Assembly (NCBI GenBank): GCA_965262055.1
Contig: CBDHEI010000002.1
Span: 2,108,001-2,172,000, forward strand
Reading direction: 5' to 3'
DNA: 64,000 bases
Source: G958296245 sp965262055
GTDB lineage: Bacteria; Chloroflexota; Dehalococcoidia; Lucifugimonadales; G958296245
Under the pieces are notes generated by a model. The model made no database searches, was not told the origin of the DNA, and saw only the letters and a program-made list of their open reading frames with translations. A program made the position numbers and the translations under genes. Within the stretch, counting starts at the first letter, position 1. Each line of letters opens with the position of its first letter. This document shows, piece by piece, positions 20,116 through 31,517 of the stretch.

Positions 20116-21033
20116 TTGGCCTTCGTCAGGTTTATACTCTTCAGCGCCGACACGGCGAACGAATTCATGGATCGGAACTGCCTCTACCTGGCGAGCGCGG
20201 TCTCCTTCTATACCCTCTTCTCGATCTTCCCGCTGATGCTGGCCACCATATCGGCAGTCGGTTTCGTCATCGGCCCATGGGGGCAGCAGGACCAGATGGA
20301 GCTTGCCAGGGACATCGCAAGCGTCGTCCCGGTGTCCACCGAGTTCGTCAGGGACACGGTGGAAGACATTGTGAGTGCAAGGGCCCTCACCGGCCTGGCG
20401 TCCATCCTCCTCATGCTCGTGGCGGCCACGGCCGTTTTCAGCGCCATCAGGAAGGGAGTCAACGAGGCGTGGGGCGTCAGGGAGTCAAGGCCGTTCCTGA
20501 AGGAGCGCCTTATGGACTTGAGTCTGGTGCTCGGCGCCGGACTGGTCCTCCTCACCGTCCTGTTCCTTGCGCCCGTCCTGGGCATACTGGAGAGCATAAC
20601 GGAATACTTGGAGCCCGAGGGGTGGTACTTCAGCCAACTCTTCTGGGGCTTGGCCTCGTTGCTCATCTCGCCGGCCTTGGCCTTCGTAACCTTCCTGGCG
20701 CTCTACCGCCTGCTTCCGAACACGGAGGTGCGCGTCCGGGACGTCTGGCTCGGGGCGCTCGGGGCTTCTCTGGCATTCCACGCCGTGACCGCGGTCTTCG
20801 TCTGGTACGTGCAGACGTTCCCCATACACAACGCTGTCCACGGCCCCGTAGGGGGTCTGGTTGCCTTGCTGGCCTGGGTCTACCTTTCGGCGACTATCGT
20901 CCTGCTCGGAGCGCTGATCACGTCGCGGTACGTCGCCTACGCCGCCAAGAGCCCAACGCGGGACTTGAGGCACCTGTGGACGGGGTTCTCACGTGTTAGG
21001 CTACGCGTCGTTTCGTCCCAGGCCGTCCGTTAG
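20116..21033 (+). CDS. YihY/BrkB-family integral membrane protein
   Basis: A 305-residue inner-membrane protein of the YihY/BrkB family (once annotated ribonuclease BN in error; real function unclear). About six hydrophobic segments are visible. The family pattern is seen in LASAVSFYTLFSIFPLMLAT near residues 25-44, the AVFSAIRKGVNEAWGVRESR segment near 106-125, and the C-terminal GGLVALLAWVYLSATIVLLG helix near 245-264. It starts with TTG at 20116. The stop lies 7 bases before the HtrA-like lipoprotein gene, so the two form a transcription unit. Confidence 0.9.
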   Translation: MAFVRFILFSADTANEFMDRNCLYLASAVSFYTLFSIFPLMLATISAVGFVIGPWGQQDQMELARDIASVVPVSTEFVRDTVEDIVSARALTGLASILLMLVAATAVFSAIRKGVNEAWGVRESRPFLKERLMDLSLVLGAGLVLLTVLFLAPVLGILESITEYLEPEGWYFSQLFWGLASLLISPALAFVTFLALYRLLPNTEVRVRDVWLGALGASLAFHAVTAVFVWYVQTFPIHNAVHGPVGGLVALLAWVYLSATIVLLGALITSRYVAYAAKSPTRDLRHLWTGFSRVRLRVVSSQAVR

Positions 21034-21040
21034 GGCGTCT

Positions 21041-22168
21041 ATGTTCGGCCTGCTGAAGGCCGTCGCCGTTCCTTTCGCTGCAATAACTGTCCTCGCGGCG
21101 TGCTCCTCGCCGGGCAGCGACCCAACTCCGACCGCGGCCACTGCGCCTACGGCTGCCCCGGAACCGACCGCGACGCCCGTGGTCAGGCAGTTCCTGCAAC
21201 GGACCGTACAGCCGGCAGCCAACTCGACCTCCATGAGCGCGGCCTCGATGCCGTCGGTCGCCGACGTTGCCGAAGCCGTCACCCCGTGGGTCGTCTCGAT
21301 AACGGTGAAGGCCTTGACCCAGGGCGAGTTCTTCACCCTGTCCGGCGACGGCGCCGGATCGGGCTTCATCGTTAGGCCGGATGGCTACGTCGTTACCAAC
21401 GCCCATCTCCTTGAGGGCGCCACCGACGTAAAGGTCCACCTGGACAACGGAGACTCATACGAAGCGACCGTGGTGGGGTACGATATCCCCAGCGACCTCG
21501 CAGTCCTCAAGATAGAGGCCGACGGACTTCCCTCGGCCGTGTTCGCCGAATCGGACCACCTGCGTGTGGGCGACTGGGTTATGTCGATCGGCAACGCCCT
21601 CGCGCTCAAGGGCGGCCCCACCGTGACGCTCGGCATCGTGAGCGGTATGGGGCGCACGATAACGACTCAAAGCGGACACTACTACGACCTCATCCAGACC
21701 GACGCTGCCATCAACAAGGGCAATAGCGGCGGTCCCCTCGTGGACATGAACGGCCACGTCGTGGGTATCAACCAGGCCGTCCTCCGGGACGCCACGGGCG
21801 TAGGCTTCGCCCTAGGCGCCTCGACCGCGTCCCGTCACATCGAGAGCCTGATAGACCGCGGCCAAGTGCGGCGTCCGAGGATCGGACTGAACGGCCAGGA
21901 CATAACCTCCGCCATTGCCAACCAGCTGGATCTTCCGGTGAGCGAGGGGATCATAGTCACCACTATGTCCAGGAACGGACCGGCCTACCAGCAGGGCATC
22001 AGGGTCGGTGACATCATCACGAGCCTGGGCGGCGTTCCCACAAATGACATGTCCGACTTCCTGCTCCAGCTATGGTCGTACAACGTGGGCGACGAGGTAG
22101 AGGTGGAGTACCTCCAGGAGGGCATACAGAGGGTGGCAGTCGTCGAGCTGGCCGAGAGAGAAGGGTAA
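21041..22168 (+). CDS. HtrA/DegP-like trypsin-family serine protease, lipoprotein with PDZ domain
   Basis: A 375-residue envelope protease for misfolded or signalled substrates. ATG 21041 gives a classical lipoprotein signal (MFGLLKAVAVPFAAITVLAAC, lipobox ending at the Cys near residue 20), then a Pro/Thr/Ala-rich linker. The chymotrypsin-fold domain has His in VVTNAHLL, Asp in SDLAVLK and Ser in INKGNSGGPLVD. A single PDZ domain occupies about residues 285-375, with the GPAYQQGIRVGDIITSLGG core. The frame is open 16 codons further upstream but that overlaps the brkB gene and lacks the signal. It would be anchored outside the cytoplasmic membrane. Confidence 0.92.
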   Translation: MFGLLKAVAVPFAAITVLAACSSPGSDPTPTAATAPTAAPEPTATPVVRQFLQRTVQPAANSTSMSAASMPSVADVAEAVTPWVVSITVKALTQGEFFTLSGDGAGSGFIVRPDGYVVTNAHLLEGATDVKVHLDNGDSYEATVVGYDIPSDLAVLKIEADGLPSAVFAESDHLRVGDWVMSIGNALALKGGPTVTLGIVSGMGRTITTQSGHYYDLIQTDAAINKGNSGGPLVDMNGHVVGINQAVLRDATGVGFALGASTASRHIESLIDRGQVRRPRIGLNGQDITSAIANQLDLPVSEGIIVTTMSRNGPAYQQGIRVGDIITSLGGVPTNDMSDFLLQLWSYNVGDEVEVEYLQEGIQRVAVVELAEREG

Positions 22169-22262
22169 GCGCCTGGCGATCCGGTTGCTCGCAAAGGGGC
22201 GGACGCGGTACCCTAGGGCCGCCGGTAGACTGAGACGGGAGCGCTAGCCGGAGGCAGGTCGT

Positions 22263-22766
22263 TTGCGGCTCATAGACAAGAGATTCGTAGCACACGCCCC
22301 GAACTACCTGTTTCAGACGGCCCTAGCCACCGTCACCCTCCTCGTAATCCTCGTCATAGAGAACGCAGTCTTCGGCGCGGCGATCGTCGTGGCCGTGGCG
22401 TCCACCGCCTTCATCGTCTTCGTGATCCCTCACTCTATCGCCTCAACGCCAAAGCGGGTGATCGGCGGGCACGTTGCCTCCGTCATCTCCGGCTCCATCA
22501 TAGCGGCGGTCCTCGCCGTGCCGGCGGTAGCCTCATTCGGCGTGGAGGTCCCGGTCGTCCTGCACGTCATGGCGGCGCTGTCGGTCGGGTTGGGCATCCT
22601 GCTCATGTCGGCAACGAACACGGAGCACCCGCCCGCCGCCGGGACCGCGCTTGGGCTCGTGACGGACGGCTGGAGCTGGTCCGCCCTCGTATTCATACTC
22701 ACCAGCGCAATCGCCCTCTCACTCATCCGAGCGGCCCTGCGTTCTAAGCTGATCAACCTGATCTAG
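22263..22766 (+). CDS. HPP-family membrane protein
   Basis: A 167-residue protein with four or five hydrophobic segments and the diagnostic HPP motif in ATNTEHPPAAGTALG near residues 117-131. HPP proteins are integral membrane proteins; some plastid and cyanobacterial members have been linked to nitrite transport, but that does not transfer safely. It begins at TTG 22263 and follows the HtrA-like gene by 94 bases on the same strand. It converges with ileS, whose stop is 30 bases past this one. No terminator hairpin is obvious in the gap. Confidence 0.8.
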   Translation: MRLIDKRFVAHAPNYLFQTALATVTLLVILVIENAVFGAAIVVAVASTAFIVFVIPHSIASTPKRVIGGHVASVISGSIIAAVLAVPAVASFGVEVPVVLHVMAALSVGLGILLMSATNTEHPPAAGTALGLVTDGWSWSALVFILTSAIALSLIRAALRSKLINLI

Positions 22767-22796
22767 CCGCCGGCAACCGCACCCGCCTCAGGCAGC

Positions 22797-25925
<3,129 letters not shown>

Positions 25926-25969
25926 CGCACTTCCTTTCTCACGGTGGCTGTCCCTGCTGCGGGGCCAAA

Positions 25970-26260
25970 ACGAAGAGCCCGCCCCACTAAGGGACGGGCT
26001 CTTGCCCGCGTTACCACCCTGATTCCCCGGCGCTCTTCACGACGGGGCGCTCTGTTGGGTACCAGCATACCCACGCCCCTCTAACGTGGGGCGAACCCGG
26101 CGGGTCCTACTGGGGCGTCTCGGGGAGCGCCCTTTGGGTCCGCGGCTCGGGAGGGATCTTCACGGGGCAGGCTCACGTCTGCTTTCACCGGACCAGACTC
26201 GCTGTGCGGCCATCGCCCCGGTACTCGTCTCCGTCGTAGCCGATGCAGATAGGCTAAGTG
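25970..26260 (-). promoter_or_regulatory. T-box riboswitch leader of ileS
   Basis: Read on the minus strand, the leader contains the near-invariant T-box sequence AGGGTGGTAACGCGG (26020-26006). This is followed by a strong GC terminator hairpin, GAGCCCG...CGGGCTC (26001-25975). In the proposed Stem I region the triplet ATC (an isoleucine codon) lies at 26157-26155 in the context GTGAAG-ATC-CCTCCCGAGC, a plausible specifier loop. Uncharged tRNA-Ile would pair with specifier and T-box sequence to favour the antiterminator and allow ileS transcription. Leader ends are approximate. Confidence 0.9.
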
Positions 26261-26352
26261 CTACGCAGCCCGGCTGTCAAGAAGAAAGGCCGCGGTGAAA
26301 CTGTTCAGACTCCGTGAGGTCCGAAGGGGGGGTCAGAGGGGTTCTCACCCCT

Positions 26353-26396
26353 GGCAGGGGGTCTGGGGGCTTTGCCCCCAGCTTCCAAAGGGCGGG
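26353..26396 (+). repeat. Palindromic repeat, family B
   Basis: Reads GGCAGGGGGTCTGGGGGC, then TTTGCCCCCAGCTTCC and AAAGGGCGGG, with the hairpin CTGGGGGC/GCCCCCAG. An inverted copy lies at 39765-39809. The rest of 26261-26763, between the ileS T-box and the TPR gene end, shows no gene I can support. Confidence 0.7.
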
Positions 26397-26763
26397 TTGG
26401 TGGGGATCAAGACATCTGCCTTATGGGGACTATGCTGGTGGAGAACACGTCAACAAGTCTGAACATTTGCGCCATGGCGATCCCCCCATCACCCCCACCA
26501 CACGAATCAAGAATTACAGTTCACAAAAGACACCAAAGACTCAGGTACTCGTGGGCGGAGGACTTGAAGCCAGTACGTAATCGGACGACACCATTCGTTC
26601 GGGGTGCTATCGTCCTTGAGGAGGCCCCGTCGTCTCCCCCTTCGGCATCACGACTCTAATGGCCGGTTCGAGTCTCGTGGGCCGGGGCCAGAGTTGACTG
26701 TAGACAGAACCATCTTCGAGATGGGGATGGATCTGTGAGGCTAGCGTCAAGTGCCCTGTAACC

Positions 26764-29310
26764 TCAACTGGCATCATCATACCCTAGCTCTCTGGCTCGA
26801 CGGTAGTCATTCTCTGCCCCTTCAAGATCCCCCATTACCTCACGAACTACGCCCCGGCCGTAGTTGGCGAGATCACTTTCAGGGTTGCACTTGACAGCGG
26901 CGTCGAAGTCGGCAAGCGCTAAGTCAAGCTCTCCACTGAAGAGACGGGCGTTGCCCCTGCCGCGATACGCGACATGATCGGTGCAGTCCATGCTCAGGGT
27001 GACGTTGAAGTCGGCTACCGCCCGATCATAGTCCCCTTTGGCGAGATAGGCGTCTCCTCGGAACCGGTAGGCGAATGCATCTTCGGGGTTGAGCCGCAAC
27101 GCGGCATCGAAATCGGCAATAGCCCGGTCGAACTCGCCCTTCATGCGAAGAGCTGCTCCGCGGCCGCGATAGGAAAGGGCACTTTCCGGGTCTAGCCGGA
27201 GCGCGCTGTCGAAATCGGCAATGGCCCGGTCGTATTCCTTCTTGAAGCGACAGCAGTCTCCCCTCGCTCGGTAGGCATCGACATGATCGGGATCGAGGCG
27301 AGTGACTTCATCCAGATCGGCAATGGCGAGGTCGAGGGCGCCTTGCTCTCCATGAGCAATGCCCCGGTAGTAGTAAGCCTTTGCATTGTCGGGGCGGAGG
27401 CGAATGGCTTCGGACATATCTGAAACCACCTGTTCATACTGCTCCATGTAGAAGTATACGATCCCGCGAAGCAGATGGGCCCCCTCATTGTTTGGTTCGA
27501 GCCGAAGGGCGGAGTCCAAGTCTGAAATTGCCCTACTACCCTCTCTCTTTAGGAAGTGGGCTCTCCCCCTAGCAATGTAGGCGCTGGCATTGCCAGGGTT
27601 GCTCCTGATAACGGCGTCAAGATAGGCAATCTCCCGATCCTGATCTTCGGTAGTGTCCGCCGTAGTAAACGCTGTCTTGACTGCCTCCATCAGCTCCAAG
27701 TGTCGTTCTAATTCATCGGAAGCCCCTAGGTGACGGGCTACCTTTCTGTGGCGATTGAACCTCAACTTGTCGTCAGCTAGCGCTGCGGCGCCTGCCGCAG
27801 CAACTGCTACGGCCGTGTCGTTTGGATTAAGCCTCAGAGAAGACTCGAAGGCTGTCAGGGTAGCCGTAAAGTCTCCCAACTCCCGCAGTGCTACCCCCAG
27901 CGCGGCGTAGTAGTAAGAATCCAAGGGCCCGCGCTCCGGACTGACTGCTCGTAGGTGTTCCAGGGCTTTTCTTTCCCTGCCGATTTCAATCAGTATCCAG
28001 CCGAGTTCCGTCCAGGGAACAATCCAGTTCGGATCAAGTGATACCGCAATCCAACACGCCTCTAGACCCTCCTTGACAAGGGACTCGTCGCCGTTCCTTA
28101 CACCTACATGACCCTTGTACGACCCCAAGGTGAAGTGGTTGGCGGGGTCCAGAGGATCGAGTTCGATCGCCTTGGCCACCTCTGTCATGGCTTCGTCCAT
28201 CTTGCCCTGCATCTGCAACTCCATGGAACGCTGATAGTGTTCGTAGGCTCTGGGGTCGCGGACATCCCAATTCTCGAGGATGCGGCCATCCGTATCCTGG
28301 ATGAGGGCGTCCACCTCGGCCCGATGAACTTGGCGATTAACCCTCAGAACCCTGCGAACCCAGTCCGAACCGGCCGCCATGAGGTCGTCCTTCCATTCGT
28401 CATCCGACTCGCTCGTGGCCAGAGCAGCCAGCAGCGGCTGCGCGAGCGGAGCGTAGGCACCTATGGTCACTAATTCTTTGAGGTCGGAGGGACGAGGCTT
28501 GGCTGCAGATTCGTCTTCGAGGGCAAGGCATAACCCTGATATATACCGTCGTAGTCGGACCACTATGTCCGCTACCGCCTCGGTTTCGATATGCTCCCCC
28601 AAGATTTGAGCGATCTCACTGAGCCAATACAGCCTCCTGAGATCACAGACCATCAGTTCACTCTCCAAGGGATCGCCATTCGAAGCCAGCGCTCTCCCGA
28701 TCTTCGCAAGGTTCTCGTCGGATGGTCGGGCGCCGCGGTACACCCAGCCCTCCACTGCGTTTTCGTTTACCCCCACCGACTCGGCGAGGCTCATCAAGGA
28801 TATCTTTGCATTCTTGCGCTTCTCGTTCAGGTAGGCTCCCCGCCGGCTTACGCTTATCCAGTCGAGGAGGGCCAGCGCGGTCTGAGACGCTTCCGTCATG
28901 TGCAGGTGGGCTGCGACTCTCAAAGCCAAATCGATGACGGAAAGTCTTAGGCACGCCTGCCAAACGGCGGCGAGATGGCTGGGGTACACTCGATGCATTC
29001 TGGGTAGAAGGAAGGTCCTCATCCTGTCCCAATGGACCGTGTGCCAGTCGAGTATGGAAGGCAATACGGAAGCTGAAGTCGCTTCTCCGGTCTGAGGGCG
29101 CACCCCAAACCCCAACTCGGCCAACGAGTCGGAAATAGCCTGGATTATCTCCGAGCGGCTCGACTCCTTGACCTGGTATTCCATGCGCCCCGAGAAGTAT
29201 CTCTGGGCATTCTTGGAACGCAGCCTAGGGTCGTTCAATCCCATGCTCTTGGCCAGAACGCCTAGTATCTGCCCGCTTGTCGGAAGCTGCGGCGGATCTT
29301 CAGATTCCAT
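26764..29310 (-). CDS. Large HTH-TPR protein in the viperin operon
   Basis: An 848-residue soluble protein. The N-terminal half is helical, with a possible DNA-binding segment near 12-45 and a clearer XRE-like helix-turn-helix near 168-210 (KISLMSLAESVGVNENAVEGW, read across 169-190). From about 350 to the end it is a tetratricopeptide array of at least ten units, many following the pattern AYxxRGxAxxxxGxxDxAIADFDxALRLDP, so it is built for protein-protein contact. No nuclease, kinase or membrane feature is seen. Its start lies 61 bases after the viperin stop on the same strand, which makes co-transcription likely. It may regulate the locus or sense a ligand, as TPR sensors do in other defence and signalling systems; that is inference. 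Confidence 0.75.
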   Translation of the reverse strand: MESEDPPQLPTSGQILGVLAKSMGLNDPRLRSKNAQRYFSGRMEYQVKESSRSEIIQAISDSLAELGFGVRPQTGEATSASVLPSILDWHTVHWDRMRTFLLPRMHRVYPSHLAAVWQACLRLSVIDLALRVAAHLHMTEASQTALALLDWISVSRRGAYLNEKRKNAKISLMSLAESVGVNENAVEGWVYRGARPSDENLAKIGRALASNGDPLESELMVCDLRRLYWLSEIAQILGEHIETEAVADIVVRLRRYISGLCLALEDESAAKPRPSDLKELVTIGAYAPLAQPLLAALATSESDDEWKDDLMAAGSDWVRRVLRVNRQVHRAEVDALIQDTDGRILENWDVRDPRAYEHYQRSMELQMQGKMDEAMTEVAKAIELDPLDPANHFTLGSYKGHVGVRNGDESLVKEGLEACWIAVSLDPNWIVPWTELGWILIEIGRERKALEHLRAVSPERGPLDSYYYAALGVALRELGDFTATLTAFESSLRLNPNDTAVAVAAAGAAALADDKLRFNRHRKVARHLGASDELERHLELMEAVKTAFTTADTTEDQDREIAYLDAVIRSNPGNASAYIARGRAHFLKREGSRAISDLDSALRLEPNNEGAHLLRGIVYFYMEQYEQVVSDMSEAIRLRPDNAKAYYYRGIAHGEQGALDLAIADLDEVTRLDPDHVDAYRARGDCCRFKKEYDRAIADFDSALRLDPESALSYRGRGAALRMKGEFDRAIADFDAALRLNPEDAFAYRFRGDAYLAKGDYDRAVADFNVTLSMDCTDHVAYRGRGNARLFSGELDLALADFDAAVKCNPESDLANYGRGVVREVMGDLEGAENDYRRARELGYDDAS

Positions 29311-29371
29311 CGTCGCCCTATGTCTCCTCTCAGCCTAATCCACTAGGCCCGGTTGCTATTCCTGGTTCATC

Positions 29372-30241
29372 CTACCAATCATACAGGCCATCCCTGGAGA
29401 TGAATTTTCGGGAGTCGACCGACACATCCCGATACGCCTCCTCGACACCCACCTCGACAATGGGCCGACTGTAGGTGTGAGCTCCAGATGCATTGTCGAA
29501 GAACCTCCCGGCAGGGTCCACCATCACGTAGCTCCCCGTCATCAGATTGTTGCTCTCCGGCACCACCTTGATTCCGTACGCCTCGACACGCCGGCTTACT
29601 TCGACGTACCCCTCGAACTCATCGGGTGAGACTATGTACGGATCGACGACAATGTCGTTCTGGCCCTTGACAGGGAGCACCTGGAGCAGTTTCCATCGTT
29701 CCGGGCGGGCCTTGAGAATGAAGTCTGTCAGGTCTTCCTTGAGATTGTTGCGTGTCACGACGGTGTTCACCTTCATGCGGACTCCATGCTGTCTGAACAA
29801 GCCAATCGCACGAAGGTAGTCCCCCTCGCTCATGGGACCGGACTGGGACGTCCGACCCATCAGCAGCAGTGTGGCTGAATCGACCGAGTCTATGCTCAAC
29901 GTTGCCCAATCGAGGCTTCCGCTTACACCGCCCAGCCATTCCCGTGTGATCCGACTTCCGTTGGTAACCACAGAGGTTGTGAGTCCCAACGCCCTGGTAA
30001 GCCTGATCAGGTCGGGTAGCCAGGGGCAGAGGGTGGGTTCACCGCCGGCGAAGTTTATCTTTTGAAAGCCAGCCTTGGCGAGAGATTCAACCACCGAGAG
30101 GCAGTTCTCGCGCCCAAGATGACCTTTGGGCAGGATGTGTGGTGCTATGTCCTCGAAGGTTGCGAAGCAGAACCCGCATCTCATGTTGCAGGGCTTCCAC
30201 AGGTGGTAGTTCACAGTAGGTATGTCGATCAGGATGCTCAT
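29372..30241 (-). CDS. Viperin-family radical SAM protein (prokaryotic viperin)
   Basis: A 289-residue radical-SAM enzyme. The cluster motif is C18/C22/C25 in KPCNMRCGFCF, followed by KINFAGGEPTL at 61-71. Residues 157-171 (KVNTVVTRNNLKEDL) match the viperin KINSVINRxNxxED region, and 228-247 (PESNNLMTGSYVMVDPAGRF) matches the viperin nucleotide-binding PESNxxMxxSYxxxDxxxRF tail. VEVGVEEAY near 262-270 also matches. Viperins convert a nucleoside triphosphate to its 3'-deoxy-3',4'-didehydro form, a chain terminator that blocks viral transcription; bacterial members act against phages. ATG 30241 gives MSILIDIPTVNYHLW, right for the family. No nucleotide kinase gene is adjacent. First gene of an operon with the HTH-TPR gene. 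Confidence 0.93.
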   Translation of the reverse strand: MSILIDIPTVNYHLWKPCNMRCGFCFATFEDIAPHILPKGHLGRENCLSVVESLAKAGFQKINFAGGEPTLCPWLPDLIRLTRALGLTTSVVTNGSRITREWLGGVSGSLDWATLSIDSVDSATLLLMGRTSQSGPMSEGDYLRAIGLFRQHGVRMKVNTVVTRNNLKEDLTDFILKARPERWKLLQVLPVKGQNDIVVDPYIVSPDEFEGYVEVSRRVEAYGIKVVPESNNLMTGSYVMVDPAGRFFDNASGAHTYSRPIVEVGVEEAYRDVSVDSRKFISRDGLYDW

Positions 30242-30356
30242 GCTGTTCCTCCAGTCCAAGGTTGCTGTGTAGCAGCTACCTCAAATGTAGGAGCCCGTAC
30301 CTCCGTGCGAAACCCCAGTTGGATGGACAAATTCATCGCGGGTCACTGGATGTGGG

Positions 30357-30524
30357 CTAGACAACTGTTGCCCTGAACAGAGGTTCGCCGTTCGCCTGGC
30401 CTAGCAAGTCCCGGACTTTAGCCGCGGCTAGGACAGTGTCCCACGTCGTCCAATCCTCTCTGGTGAAGGAGTGTCCTAGGGGAATCGGAAATCGGACATG
30501 GTAGTAGGGGGCTTCAAGAAGCTG
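30357..30524 (-). pseudogene. Short open frame without a start, possible gene remnant
   Basis: On the minus strand, 56 codons are open between an in-frame stop at 30527-30525 and TAG at 30359-30357. They encode a sequence with protein-like composition (EAPYYHVRFPIPLGHSF, later WDTVLAAAKVRDLLGQ) but no start codon or ribosome binding site. It may be the C-terminal scrap of a lost gene between the viperin and the nuclease-domain gene. The remainder of 30242-30656 shows nothing else. Confidence 0.3.
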
Positions 30525-30656
30525 CTACCGACGAATTGGGCGAGGCAGGAGGCGAAAGGCAATCGCAAAGAAGCGAGCGTTATGTATGGTTCGGATGCAC
30601 GGTGATATATTTGTATAGGCGTCGAAGTACATGGCTCGTGTAGCAGGGAGAAAAGG

Positions 30657-31124
30657 GTGAAGCAGTATCGGACCAGAACGGGAGCTAGGAGATCTGGCGA
30701 CGACTACCAAGACCTAGTGGCCGCCGAAGCTCTGCGTCGTCTCCTGAAGCACCCTTCACGCTATCGTTGGGTCAAGTTCGAGGCCCGTGAAGCCGGAAGA
30801 CTCGACGATGTCCTTGTTCTTCGCGCCGATGGCACCGTCGAAGCCTCACAGGTCAGATACTCCACAGATCCCCTTCGCTCTGGAGACTCATGGATCTGGC
30901 AGAAGCTTCTCGAACAGCCCAAGGGCCGACTCTCTTTGATTGAGGCTTGGCACAAGTCCGTTGCTAAACTCGACGAGACATATGAGACGACGGAACCGCG
31001 GCTCGTCTCCAACCGTCGCGCTGGCGACGATCTCCTCCTCACTCCACGTGGCTATGTTGATTTCGTGTCAACTGCGAACTCCGAAACAAGATTCACAGTT
31101 CAGACCTTGACAGACAGAACATAG
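30657..31124 (+). CDS. Stand-alone Cap4/DUF4297-like nuclease domain, probably truncated
   Basis: A 155-residue protein matching the N-terminal nuclease-type domain found on large antiviral NTPases. SGDDYQDLVAAEALRRLL near residues 13-30 is followed by KFEAREAGRLDDVLVLRADG (about 45-64, with the D-D and E/Q core of PD-(D/E)XK folds) and VEASQVRYSTDP. In relatives this domain is fused to a long STAND/NACHT or ATPase region, absent here: the frame ends at a stop and no continuation is visible downstream. GTG start with AGGGAGAAAAGG upstream. It is divergent from the viperin gene. It is either a domesticated single-domain nuclease or the stump of a deleted defence gene. The family call is from pattern memory. 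Confidence 0.6.
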   Translation: MKQYRTRTGARRSGDDYQDLVAAEALRRLLKHPSRYRWVKFEAREAGRLDDVLVLRADGTVEASQVRYSTDPLRSGDSWIWQKLLEQPKGRLSLIEAWHKSVAKLDETYETTEPRLVSNRRAGDDLLLTPRGYVDFVSTANSETRFTVQTLTDRT

Positions 31125-31182
31125 GTACGTATACTCCGGAGAGTCGACGGCGGCGCGGGCGCCGGGCCCGTAGCCCGATGAA

Positions 31183-31222
31183 GCAAATGGAACATTTTGA
31201 AACATTTTGGAACACTTTAATG
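31183..31222 (+). repeat. Dispersed repeat with GGAACA/TTTTG blocks
   Basis: AAATGGAACATTTTGAAACA followed by TTTTGGAACACTTTAA; related to blocks at 19645-19690 and, inverted, 39445-39495. The rest of 31125-31414 up to the tRNA holds no supported gene. Confidence 0.5.
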
Positions 31223-31414
31223 CCCCTGCCCAATACAAACTGGCCCAGACTAGCTACGAATCAGTGTTCCACAATCGCCCCACATCCGTCCAGATCGTCC
31301 CAAAGACGCCCCACTTCCGTCCAGTAGTGTTCTCCGCAGCCCGGGACCGCCGCGCCCCGCGCAGGGGCCGGAAGATTTGGCAATCGGCCCTGGATGGGCA
31401 TAGAATCAATGTTG

Positions 31415-31489
31415 CGGGGTGTAGCGCAGCGGAAGCGCGCCTGGTTTGGGACCAGGAGGTCGCCGGTTCGAACCCGGCCACCCCGACCA
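31415..31489 (+). tRNA. tRNA-Pro (anticodon TGG)
   Basis: Complete cloverleaf. Acceptor CGGGGTG pairs with CACCCCG, the discriminator is A, and CCA is encoded. The anticodon stem is CCTGG/CCAGG with loop TTTGGGA, giving anticodon TGG for proline codon CCA and wobble partners. The T arm contains GGTTCGAACC. The sialidase-like gene starts 29 bases downstream on the same strand. Confidence 0.97.
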
Positions 31490-31517
31490 GACTATTCGAC
31501 GGAGCGGAGCGGGACCG

